Below are positions 8,701 to 13,235 of a stretch of DNA of 13,235 bases, piece after piece. The stretch is from Planctomycetota bacterium (GTDB lineage Bacteria > Planctomycetota > UBA11346). The stretch lies in the NCBI GenBank assembly GCA_947440715.1, contig CANETI010000018.1, positions 1 to 13,235 on the forward strand, read 5' to 3'. Below the pieces are notes generated by a model. It saw nothing but the letters and a program-made list of their open reading frames with translations. It was not told the DNA's origin and did not search any database. Numbering within the stretch: the first letter of the stretch is position 1; the number at the start of each line of letters is the position of its first letter. A program made the position numbers and the translations under genes.

Positions 8701-11225
8701 GCGCCAACGCTCTAGAAAAAATTCTCCCAAAGCGCGGCGTCATCCGTGTCGGTAACGAATTTATTAGTTACGAGAATATTATTGGCAATACCTTAGTGGA
8801 TTGTCTGCGCGCACGGCGCCAAGACAGTTATATCGACCTACCAGCGGCTGATCCCTATGCCTGGGTACAATTAGAAAAACATGATCAAGGTGATCTGGTC
8901 TATGCGGGCGGCATTCGCTTCAATCCAGGTTCAACAGGGCATTTGTGGCACGGGGAATGCAAACTTTCTCAGCCATTTCGCAATGGCGACGTAATAGAGT
9001 TCTATCGGATGTGGACAGAATTAGACCAACCCACAGGAATTGATATCGTGAGTGGGCGTCCTGCGGTTTTACCGACGGACACCACGATTAAAGTGAAAGG
9101 TGGATTAATTGCGGATTGGCCTCCACGCGGGTACGTGCGCATTCGCATCCCAGGCCAACCTGATGAAATTATTTATTATGATAATGGCGGTGGCCCACCT
9201 GGAATGACGCTAAACAATGTGGTCCGTGCTCAATATGGAACAACTGCGCAACTGATCTTATGGCCCAACACAGCGGCACCGACACCCGACCAAATTCCCA
9301 ACCTGTATTTATGTAGCTTTGAAGTCGATCGTAATCCTATTGGCGAATTTCCTGATTCTATCCCACCTGTTCCCGGAATGCCGCCCCCAGCACAAGAAAC
9401 ATTATTAGTACAATTAACTGACCCGATGACTCAACGCATTGAATGGATTCATTATACCAATCTGGACGCCAGTAAGGGGCCTTTTTTCTTTGTTGATACC
9501 AATAATGAGTTCGGTTTCGATCCGGCACGTCGCTCGGTCGGAAGTCGCGCTCGACAAAGAACCGCCTTTGCTGCCACTGATTTACCTGGCGGAGACATGA
9601 TGTTTTTCCCTGCCCAAAGTTCCGTACTCCCGGTTCAGACCACGCTAGATCGCGCGCATGTGTTAGTTACTGGTGATTTGTTTACGATAATACCCAAGCA
9701 ACCAACCGGTAATTCACAGCAAGCCTGCATCCGCTATGCTGCAACTGATGGATTTCACCTAACTGCGGGTACGCAGCCAACAACGCCAGGCGACAACACG
9801 TGGGATACGGTTAATCGTTATTTTTCTTTCACAGAAAAACTGTCTCGTAAGTGGGATGACGGCGAATTTACCCTGGTTTCGTGGCCTGGATGGTCTGGCA
9901 ATGACCTTACGGCAGACGGACATGGAATTCCGGCAGGCAATAATAATTTATTGCCCTATTTTACCTTGCCACTGGCCACCGCCTTTAGCCAAAGCAACAG
10001 CGTCTATTTCGGGGGTGATGATCCTGGGAATAGTTTCGCAAATGCCCCCAGTGTAACACCGAATTCATCCGGCCAATTGGTCGTTGATGCATTATATGCC
10101 GGTGTCCAACCCGGAGGCGTTGGTCGACCAAATCCTTTCGATAACTTGGTTGCAGCTTTCGGTACCAGCGCCACGAATATGAAACCCGTTTATGTCCAAA
10201 ACTCACAAGATAAATCAGTTCCCTGGATATTAACAACCGCACCGCTGGGCAACAATTTTTTTATCCAAACCACAAATGACCTGTTCGGTAACGATTTGGG
10301 CTTCATCAAAATAGGCGGAGAAGTCTTTGCTTATGAACGACAAACGAATGCCCCAAATGGCGGTCGTCATATCGTTAAATTAATTGGCCGCAGCTTGCTT
10401 GGCTCAGTGGCCACCAAGCACACCGGACCTGAACCGGTGATGATTCTACCGATTGGCCCGGTGACGCGCCTTGTCCAACCACTGAACAATAGTGGACAGC
10501 CACAAGAGGTCTTCCTCACGCCACATTCACGCACGCGCCAAAATCCAGACACCCGAGATGATCCAAATGCTCCTGCGTTAATGTTATGTTCTTCCGATGG
10601 CCAACAAATGGAGTTATTTGCCATGCCTGATCGACACACGGCACCGTGGTTGCGTGGCATGTATAATACCACCGTGCAAAATTGGGGGACAGGCAACGGT
10701 GATACATTCGTCATTGGTTGGTGGCCACGCTATCCAAGCGGTCATCCGCATAAGGCCTCCACGGCTTGGGGATCTGCTGATCAATCTAATGCGTTACTAC
10801 GTAATCGTATGTATGCCTGGATGGGTTTTCCCATTCGCTTTCACAATATGTATCTCAACGGTGGTAACGCCTTAGTTGAGTTGTCATTACTCGACGACGG
10901 GGCCGGCACTTATAATGTGTCTGCAAGCGCCATAACAGAAGGCTTTGATTGGAATGAATCACGGAATAACAGTTTTCCACTTTCTCCAACCGGCGCTCCA
11001 ATGGATGCATCCTCCATATTCAGTCGTTACGCTGAGCGCCCAATCGATGGTGTCGAAGTACGTGTGCGCTTTGAATACCGAAATCCACCAGCTAATCCGC
11101 AATCAAATGCTGCGGCTTTCCTGCAACAAGTCGCTGTAAACGGCAATACGGCTCCCATGCTTGGTAAAACTAAATTGCGTGCCCGTGCACCTACTAAAAT
11201 CCTACACGTTGAGGAAGCGCGATGA
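5796..11225 (+). CDS. Giant GspK-like minor pseudopilin with LamG-like domain and repeated modules
   Basis: This is a 1,809-residue protein. The N-terminus SSRHG|AALIMAIVILAGMLLLGLPF is a GspK/PilX-type prepilin segment: glycine before the cleavage site, one hydrophobic helix and no Glu at position 5 (M16), as in GspK. Residues ~130-225 keep GspK-like features: DESGKLNPN, a WDDGTGDNKDED stretch, a helical region with FEQLLEVI, then LTRAELAQIRPYLTL. After that the protein departs from GspK, which normally ends near 300-350 residues. A LamG-like domain lies at ~690-925 (GRQIGFWVKP at 723, W-H-F-V-Q-V-V-F, IIVNGIVG). A short module occurs about five times (residues ~460-525, 981-1038, 1112-1162, 1200-1272 and 1502-1554). 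The tail (~1555-1809) is Trp-rich and unrecognised. GspK caps the pseudopilus tip with GspI and GspJ, so this chain may place a large binding structure at the tip. GspK identity rests on the N-terminal ~225 residues and gene order; PilX-like is the alternative. Confidence 0.8.
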   Translation: MASPNVSSRHGAALIMAIVILAGMLLLGLPFLFSQSASLTGTRSFAHSQIAQVGRTTAEDMGIGASADSIKNIFTQGRTTEMSSLLDSINYSTAQPYDPRRIFVDLSSSGHGWNASDTRNAAVIGLSIQDESGKLNPNYMSVKAWERLLNACLIADWDDGTGDNKDEDNIGQLASALAHARYKLNICPEGYLTRFEQLLEVIPEPPGIRWPLTRAELAQIRPYLTLASHGPGRDGIIDLGTWIKKPNSGNNANLTLLDAVHPSQILGFPTAFELFSAGTVLVVDPKSQAGSSQFPHKYWFGLSSSLDLDSEIKWNPKPPQVKPNQLVALGIAAPPPINAHETSKPVRETLWEFNQTDGRRPDVLANMGDILSANGNKDKLNRDITGLLLQNPLGPYDAPNQSTLRKLASPQQSASVQASRKGDPGVNDDNLTANTLSADARRIWLNLNGGVTWNKIPNRGYARIEAQPDPTAPANTQKVFEIIYYNWKDRTSGDHIGGIRRGLSFPETVGAIDHPAGTDIIFIEPTELQPLAIASQGIFAIESGSSATDAAGKQSAQQFRRTIVQAVPQEELLEMRWEKQSQYHALLVQRHGSLMNAFPSGYQRLIDEKPDNTMLGFDSNDLDHNVGVRPGILRSILTSGHLGGRNRDGRAWSRSFSRELSGDDPFIQGSQENLPLLTSHNYTRDLSPEGLKVFNGPIGYQASTGTEGVFTYQTAVAAPSLDGRQIGFWVKPSTQIQGNVTLFDFRSPSNKAGERLGAQIGPDGRQTPEPGSNYYQNRITLTYADSVKQLVLTVANAAVEHLYNHGPILSPEEFRFDGAMSMTPPSPLGPYVDPRCLGTQIAPFAKAGVNPLAPLRPLNVVQHRYQLDKMDGLKKNMWHFVQVVFVGNDPGHLSIIVNGIVGKDVTRSGLSTPVMKDVGDHMTLPSMILQTALPATPDVKANGAAALVIPTITVNALAFDPDTHAEISGANALEKILPKRGVIRVGNEFISYENIIGNTLVDCLRARRQDSYIDLPAADPYAWVQLEKHDQGDLVYAGGIRFNPGSTGHLWHGECKLSQPFRNGDVIEFYRMWTELDQPTGIDIVSGRPAVLPTDTTIKVKGGLIADWPPRGYVRIRIPGQPDEIIYYDNGGGPPGMTLNNVVRAQYGTTAQLILWPNTAAPTPDQIPNLYLCSFEVDRNPIGEFPDSIPPVPGMPPPAQETLLVQLTDPMTQRIEWIHYTNLDASKGPFFFVDTNNEFGFDPARRSVGSRARQRTAFAATDLPGGDMMFFPAQSSVLPVQTTLDRAHVLVTGDLFTIIPKQPTGNSQQACIRYAATDGFHLTAGTQPTTPGDNTWDTVNRYFSFTEKLSRKWDDGEFTLVSWPGWSGNDLTADGHGIPAGNNNLLPYFTLPLATAFSQSNSVYFGGDDPGNSFANAPSVTPNSSGQLVVDALYAGVQPGGVGRPNPFDNLVAAFGTSATNMKPVYVQNSQDKSVPWILTTAPLGNNFFIQTTNDLFGNDLGFIKIGGEVFAYERQTNAPNGGRHIVKLIGRSLLGSVATKHTGPEPVMILPIGPVTRLVQPLNNSGQPQEVFLTPHSRTRQNPDTRDDPNAPALMLCSSDGQQMELFAMPDRHTAPWLRGMYNTTVQNWGTGNGDTFVIGWWPRYPSGHPHKASTAWGSADQSNALLRNRMYAWMGFPIRFHNMYLNGGNALVELSLLDDGAGTYNVSASAITEGFDWNESRNNSFPLSPTGAPMDASSIFSRYAERPIDGVEVRVRFEYRNPPANPQSNAAAFLQQVAVNGNTAPMLGKTKLRARAPTKILHVEEAR
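7173..7370 (+). repeat. Repeated protein module, copy A (GspK-like, residues ~460-525)
   Basis: GYARIEA is followed after an insertion by FEIIYYN, then GGIRRGLSF, AIDHPAGTDIIFI. The order matches the consensus G-x-[IV]-x-I ... E-x-I-x-Y ... RG ... H-x-x-G-x-x-[IV]. It is longer in the middle than the other copies. Confidence 0.5.
7863..8570 (+). other. LamG-like domain in the giant GspK-like protein
   Basis: Limits are approximate (residues ~690-925). The segment shows the LamG order: GRQIGFWVKPSTQIQGNVTL with a following FDF strand, a central pair of strands (RITLTYADSVKQLVLTV), then MWHFVQVVFVGNDPGHLSII and the VNGIVG hairpin. It resembles the LamG-like domain of the neighbouring GspH-like protein in type, though I cannot tell by eye whether the two are closely related. 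Confidence 0.65.
8736..8909 (+). repeat. Repeated protein module, copy B (GspK-like, residues ~981-1038)
   Basis: This copy reads GVIRVGNEFISYENIIGNTL, then DCLRARRQDSY and, after an insertion, EKHDQGDLVYAG. The first half is among the cleanest examples of the module. The preceding residues (AEISGANALEKILPKR) fit a leading strand plus the P-x-x-G turn seen before copy C. Confidence 0.6.
9129..9281 (+). repeat. Repeated protein module, copy C (GspK-like, residues ~1112-1162)
   Basis: It reads GYVRIRIPGQPDEIIYYDN, then MTLNNVVRAQYGTTAQLILW. The central RAQYGTTA is the best match to the R-G-x-x-G-T-x-A core. It is preceded by DTTIKVKGGLIADWPPR, the strand-and-turn lead-in expected for this module. 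Confidence 0.6.
9393..9611 (+). repeat. Repeated protein module, copy D (GspK-like, residues ~1200-1272)
   Basis: This is a divergent copy: QETLLVQLTDPMTQRIEWIH then YTNLDA for the first half, with RSVGSRARQRTAFAATDLPG and GDMMFFP for the second. The usual H-x-x-G is D-L-P-G-G. I count it because the order and spacing of the two halves agree with the other copies. Confidence 0.4.
10299..10457 (+). repeat. Repeated protein module, copy F (GspK-like, residues ~1502-1554)
   Basis: This copy reads GFIKIGGEVFAYERQTN, then IVKLIGRSLLGSVATKHTGP, EPVMILPIG. Every consensus element is present: I-G-G-E, the aromatic-x-Y, R-x-x-L-G-S-x-A, H-x-G and the closing V-x-I-L strand. It precedes the unrecognised Trp-rich tail. 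Confidence 0.6.
10458..11222 (+). other. Unrecognised C-terminal region of the giant GspK-like protein
   Basis: Residues ~1555-1809 match no family I know. They are rich in Trp, Asn, Gly and Pro (WLRGMYNTTVQNW, VIGWWPRYPSG, MYAWMGFPIRF) and end in a beta-looking stretch, IDGVEVRVRFEYRNPP, before a basic tail (KTKLRARAPTKI). Composition suggests a folded extracellular beta domain. Confidence 0.4.
11211..11215 (+). promoter_or_regulatory. Ribosome binding site of the GspJ-like gene
   Basis: GAGGA lies six bases before ATG 11222, inside the last codons of the giant gene. Together with the ATGA stop/start overlap it indicates translational coupling. Confidence 0.75.
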
Positions 11226-12556
11226 GTTTTCCTTTGTCCGATCATAACATCACTTCGTCCATTAACCGTCGTGGTTTTACCCTCGTCGAAATTATGGTCT
11301 CGTTAATGATCTTCGTCGTCGTCAGCGGCGCGATGGTATCAATTTTGATGATGAGTTCAGAATTATTTCGCCGTGGTGAATTTAGCCGCTCGGCCAATGA
11401 CGAAACCATTGCCGTCCTTGGTGCGGTGACTGACGATTTAAATCACCTCGTCCCCGAAAGTGGAGATGGTTGGTATTATGCCGGCATTCCTAACCCTAGC
11501 GGCAATACAATGATCTCTTTCACCACTACCGGACAAAATGCAAATGGCCTTGGCACACGCGGACAAAATGCACGGACATTAATTGGGTTATGGGTTGACG
11601 AAACGCCTGATGAAAAGCCGAAACTACGTCGCGTGACCTTAGATGATACGTTGGATATTTTAGATTTCATTGGTTCATTGTTGACGAATAACGGCCTGCA
11701 AGGACGTAAAGTAACTCATTTTGAGACGCTGACCGCCGGCGGTTACGATTCTAAAGGAAACCGAATTACTTTACTCTCGATTACTAAAGCAAGCGTACCT
11801 GAAGATAAGGCTTGGTTTGGTCGACAAGTCATGCGTCAACTTGCCGGAGCAACCGATTTGGCCGATCTCGAATTTACTGGGGTTTATAATTGGGCATCTC
11901 CAACCGATACGGGTACAGGAGGATCACACGTACCGCTCGAAGTTATCATCCCCAGTTCCATCCTCACTGAAGGCTGCCTACATTTTAGCGTTTGGCTCGC
12001 GCTCAATGAATTACCCAGCATGCAACGGCCCAAAGATAAAGGGACACTCTATAAAGGGCAGCCGGATTGGGAACAAATTGATCACAACGGCAGCACTATT
12101 TTGGGACCGTGGGGTAAAGCCGTTGGCGGAGGTGGAGGAGCTGAAGTTTATGACACTCGTCCAAAGAACTGGAAACCAACGACGGCCGCTGGTGCCACGG
12201 TCATTCGCAAGCCACCTTTCCCTTCAGCACTGCGATTGAGCTTTGTACTGACCGGTGGCGGACGTTTTGCGCCGACGGGTTATTTGCAAAGCGAAATGGC
12301 CAATGATGCGAGCGGAGGCGATTTCCGCGTTTCTGGTCTGCAAGGTCTGCCCTCCATTCCTGGGTCGATGGTGCGCGTTGGGGATGAGTGGATTGCCTAT
12401 AAATCGATTAGCGGTGGTAAAATTTATTACGATCCACTTGATCCGCTGACTGGCGCCGGTCGCGGCGCGCGGCGTAGCACGGTCACCGCACATCCACGCG
12501 GAACGGTCGTGCAAATTGGGCAAAGTTATAGCTTAGTACGTTCGCTGCCGCGCTAA
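11222..12556 (+). CDS. GspJ-like minor pseudopilin with C-terminal repeat module
   Basis: This protein has 444 residues. The leader MSFPLSDHNITSSINRRG is cleaved before F19 (G|FTLVEIMVSLMIFVVVSGAM), with E23 as Glu5. The following amphipathic helix (SSELFRRGEFSRSANDE then VLGAVTDDLNHLV) fits GspJ/PilW. A GspJ-like closing element, FPSALRLSFVLTGGG, occurs at ~333-347, matching the P..VRL.F.L strand of that family. GspJ is usually about 200 residues. This one is longer through inserted segments, including a Gly-rich run near 302-306, and a C-terminal copy of the module found in the giant neighbour (381-432, VRVGDEWIAYKSISGGKIYY). Its start overlaps the preceding stop in an ATGA. By family precedent GspJ joins GspK and GspI in the tip complex; no GspI-like gene is present here. 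GspJ type is likely, and PilW-type is the alternative. Confidence 0.85.
   Translation: MSFPLSDHNITSSINRRGFTLVEIMVSLMIFVVVSGAMVSILMMSSELFRRGEFSRSANDETIAVLGAVTDDLNHLVPESGDGWYYAGIPNPSGNTMISFTTTGQNANGLGTRGQNARTLIGLWVDETPDEKPKLRRVTLDDTLDILDFIGSLLTNNGLQGRKVTHFETLTAGGYDSKGNRITLLSITKASVPEDKAWFGRQVMRQLAGATDLADLEFTGVYNWASPTDTGTGGSHVPLEVIIPSSILTEGCLHFSVWLALNELPSMQRPKDKGTLYKGQPDWEQIDHNGSTILGPWGKAVGGGGGAEVYDTRPKNWKPTTAAGATVIRKPPFPSALRLSFVLTGGGRFAPTGYLQSEMANDASGGDFRVSGLQGLPSIPGSMVRVGDEWIAYKSISGGKIYYDPLDPLTGAGRGARRSTVTAHPRGTVVQIGQSYSLVRSLPR
12362..12517 (+). repeat. Repeated protein module, copy G (GspJ-like, residues 381-432)
   Basis: GSMVRVGDEWIAYKSISGGK is followed by LTGAGRGARRSTVTAHPRGT and VVQI. It contains every element of the module seen in the GspK-like protein: V-x-V-G-D-E-x-I-A-Y, then G-R-G-A-x-x-S-T-x-x-A-H-x-x-G-T-V-V. 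The lead-in FRVSGLQGLPSIPG also fits. It is the cleanest copy outside the giant gene. Confidence 0.65.
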
Positions 12557-12634
12557 CGCTCGACATGATCTTTCGTTTGCAGGATAACTCAGGCCTCTTG
12601 CTCCCTGCCAAACTTGATCCAGGCTGCGCCGCCT

Positions 12635-13235
12635 ATGGACGGATTCCTTGATTTTCTTGATCTTGATCGCTTTCATCCCAGCGATTTGTTAGTCATCGCT
12701 ACGCTGATTGTGCTCGAAGGGTTGTTGTCTTGCGACAATGCCGTCGCGCTCGCCATGTTGGTGCGCAAGTTGCCGAAAGAGCAACAAGGCAAAGCGCTGC
12801 GTTACGGCATTATTGGTGCCTACGTCTTTTTGTTTATCGCGTTATGTATGGCCACATGGATTATTAGTCAGTGGTATTTGAAAATATTAGGCGGTTTATA
12901 TTTGCTGTGGATCGCGGTGAACCATTTCATGCAGGCGCATCAAAATCCGTTAGAGCCGGATGATCAGCCAAAGAAACTATGGCGCATTCCTGGACTCACC
13001 GTGTTTTGGAGCACCGTGGTCATGGTCGAAGCGACCGATATCGCTTTTAGCGTCGATTCCATCGCTGCTGCCGTCGCTTTGTCCGATAAATTTTATGTCC
13101 TGTTAATCGCTGGTTTTATTTACATCCTGGTGATGCGTTTTGCTGCTCAGGGTTTTATTTATCTGCTACGCGTATTTCCACATTTAGAAACCGCTGCGTT
13201 TCTAGCCGTAGCGACCATTGGCTTAAAATTAGTCT
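12635..13235 (+). CDS. TerC-family integral membrane protein (3' end outside window)
   Basis: The first 200 residues are visible and the frame is still open at the window edge. Several hydrophobic segments are present (~17-40, 58-78, 81-99, 121-149, 153-172 and ~184-200). Two conserved acidic motifs of TerC proteins stand out: E28-GLLSCDNAVAL (E..LS.DN) and E132-ATDIAFSVDSIAA (E..D..FS.DS..A). A charged cytoplasmic-type loop (QNPLEPDDQPKK) separates the halves. TerC proteins include tellurite-resistance TerC and manganese exporters such as Alx/MntP-independent YkoY types; metal-ion export is the likely role, with the acidic residues in the transport path. ATG 12635 is the first ATG after the in-frame stop at 12566. 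Its SD is weak (AGG 11 bases upstream). The 78-base gap and unrelated function suggest a separate unit from the pseudopilin operon, though read-through is possible because no terminator is visible. Confidence 0.88.
   Translation, partial: MDGFLDFLDLDRFHPSDLLVIATLIVLEGLLSCDNAVALAMLVRKLPKEQQGKALRYGIIGAYVFLFIALCMATWIISQWYLKILGGLYLLWIAVNHFMQAHQNPLEPDDQPKKLWRIPGLTVFWSTVVMVEATDIAFSVDSIAAAVALSDKFYVLLIAGFIYILVMRFAAQGFIYLLRVFPHLETAAFLAVATIGLKLV

Noticed and set aside
9657..9776. A further possible module copy (HVLVTGDLFTIIP ... ACIRYAATDGFHLTAGTQ) in the giant gene
   Set aside because: Only scattered residues fit; the G-E-x-x-x-Y and RG..GT cores are missing, so I did not count it.
12576..12612. Imperfect hairpin between the operon and the TerC gene (TTTGCAGG pairing with CCTGC-c-AAA) as an intrinsic terminator
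   Set aside because: The 20-base loop, the bulge and the lack of a T tract make it a poor terminator. A weak structural role cannot be excluded.

Overview
The window holds six genes, all on the + strand: one long gene entering from the left edge, a tight four-gene operon encoding pseudopilin-like proteins, and one membrane-protein gene leaving at the right edge. Nothing in the sequence fixes the organism. The protein styles fit a Gram-negative bacterium of the Planctomycetota/Verrucomicrobiota (PVC) kind: pseudopilins fused to LamG-like domains, a DUF4388-TPR-membrane-PQQ protein, and very large surface-type proteins. That is an inference from family style, not from a marker gene. Base composition is balanced, three of the five visible starts have good Shine-Dalgarno sequences, and coding density is high. 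No tRNA, rRNA, CRISPR, insertion sequence or phage integration gene was seen.

Bases 2-3574 encode a 5'-truncated multidomain protein: DUF4388/PATAN-like domain, winged-helix-like segment, TPRs, one transmembrane helix, a second helical repeat region, a divergent PEGA-like segment and a C-terminal PQQ-type beta-propeller. About 240 non-coding bases follow.

Bases 3815-12556 form the operon, in the order GspG-like, GspH-like with LamG, giant GspK-like, GspJ-like. Junctions are 2 bases, 14 bases and a 4-base ATGA overlap, so the four are almost certainly co-transcribed and translationally coupled. Three have classical prepilin peptidase sites (G|FTLVE or G|FSLVE). The fourth has the Glu5-less N-terminus typical of GspK/PilX. 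By analogy with type II secretion they should form a short pseudopilus with a minor-pilin tip. The GspK-like member is about 1,809 residues where ordinary GspK has about 300-350. Its extra mass holds a LamG-like domain and about five copies of a short module (G-x-[IV]-[RK]-I-G-x-E-x-I-x-Y ... RG..GT.A..H..G..V). One more copy ends the GspJ-like protein. No secretion ATPase, platform protein, secretin, prepilin peptidase or GspI gene is visible, so the assembling machine must lie elsewhere.

Bases 12635 to the end encode the first 200 residues of a TerC-family membrane protein, probably unrelated in function to the operon.

The best candidate for something undescribed is the pseudopilin operon: an apparent pseudopilus tip built from oversized minor pseudopilins carrying lectin-like and repeated beta modules, which suggests a surface adhesin or substrate-binding device rather than, or as well as, a standard secretion piston.
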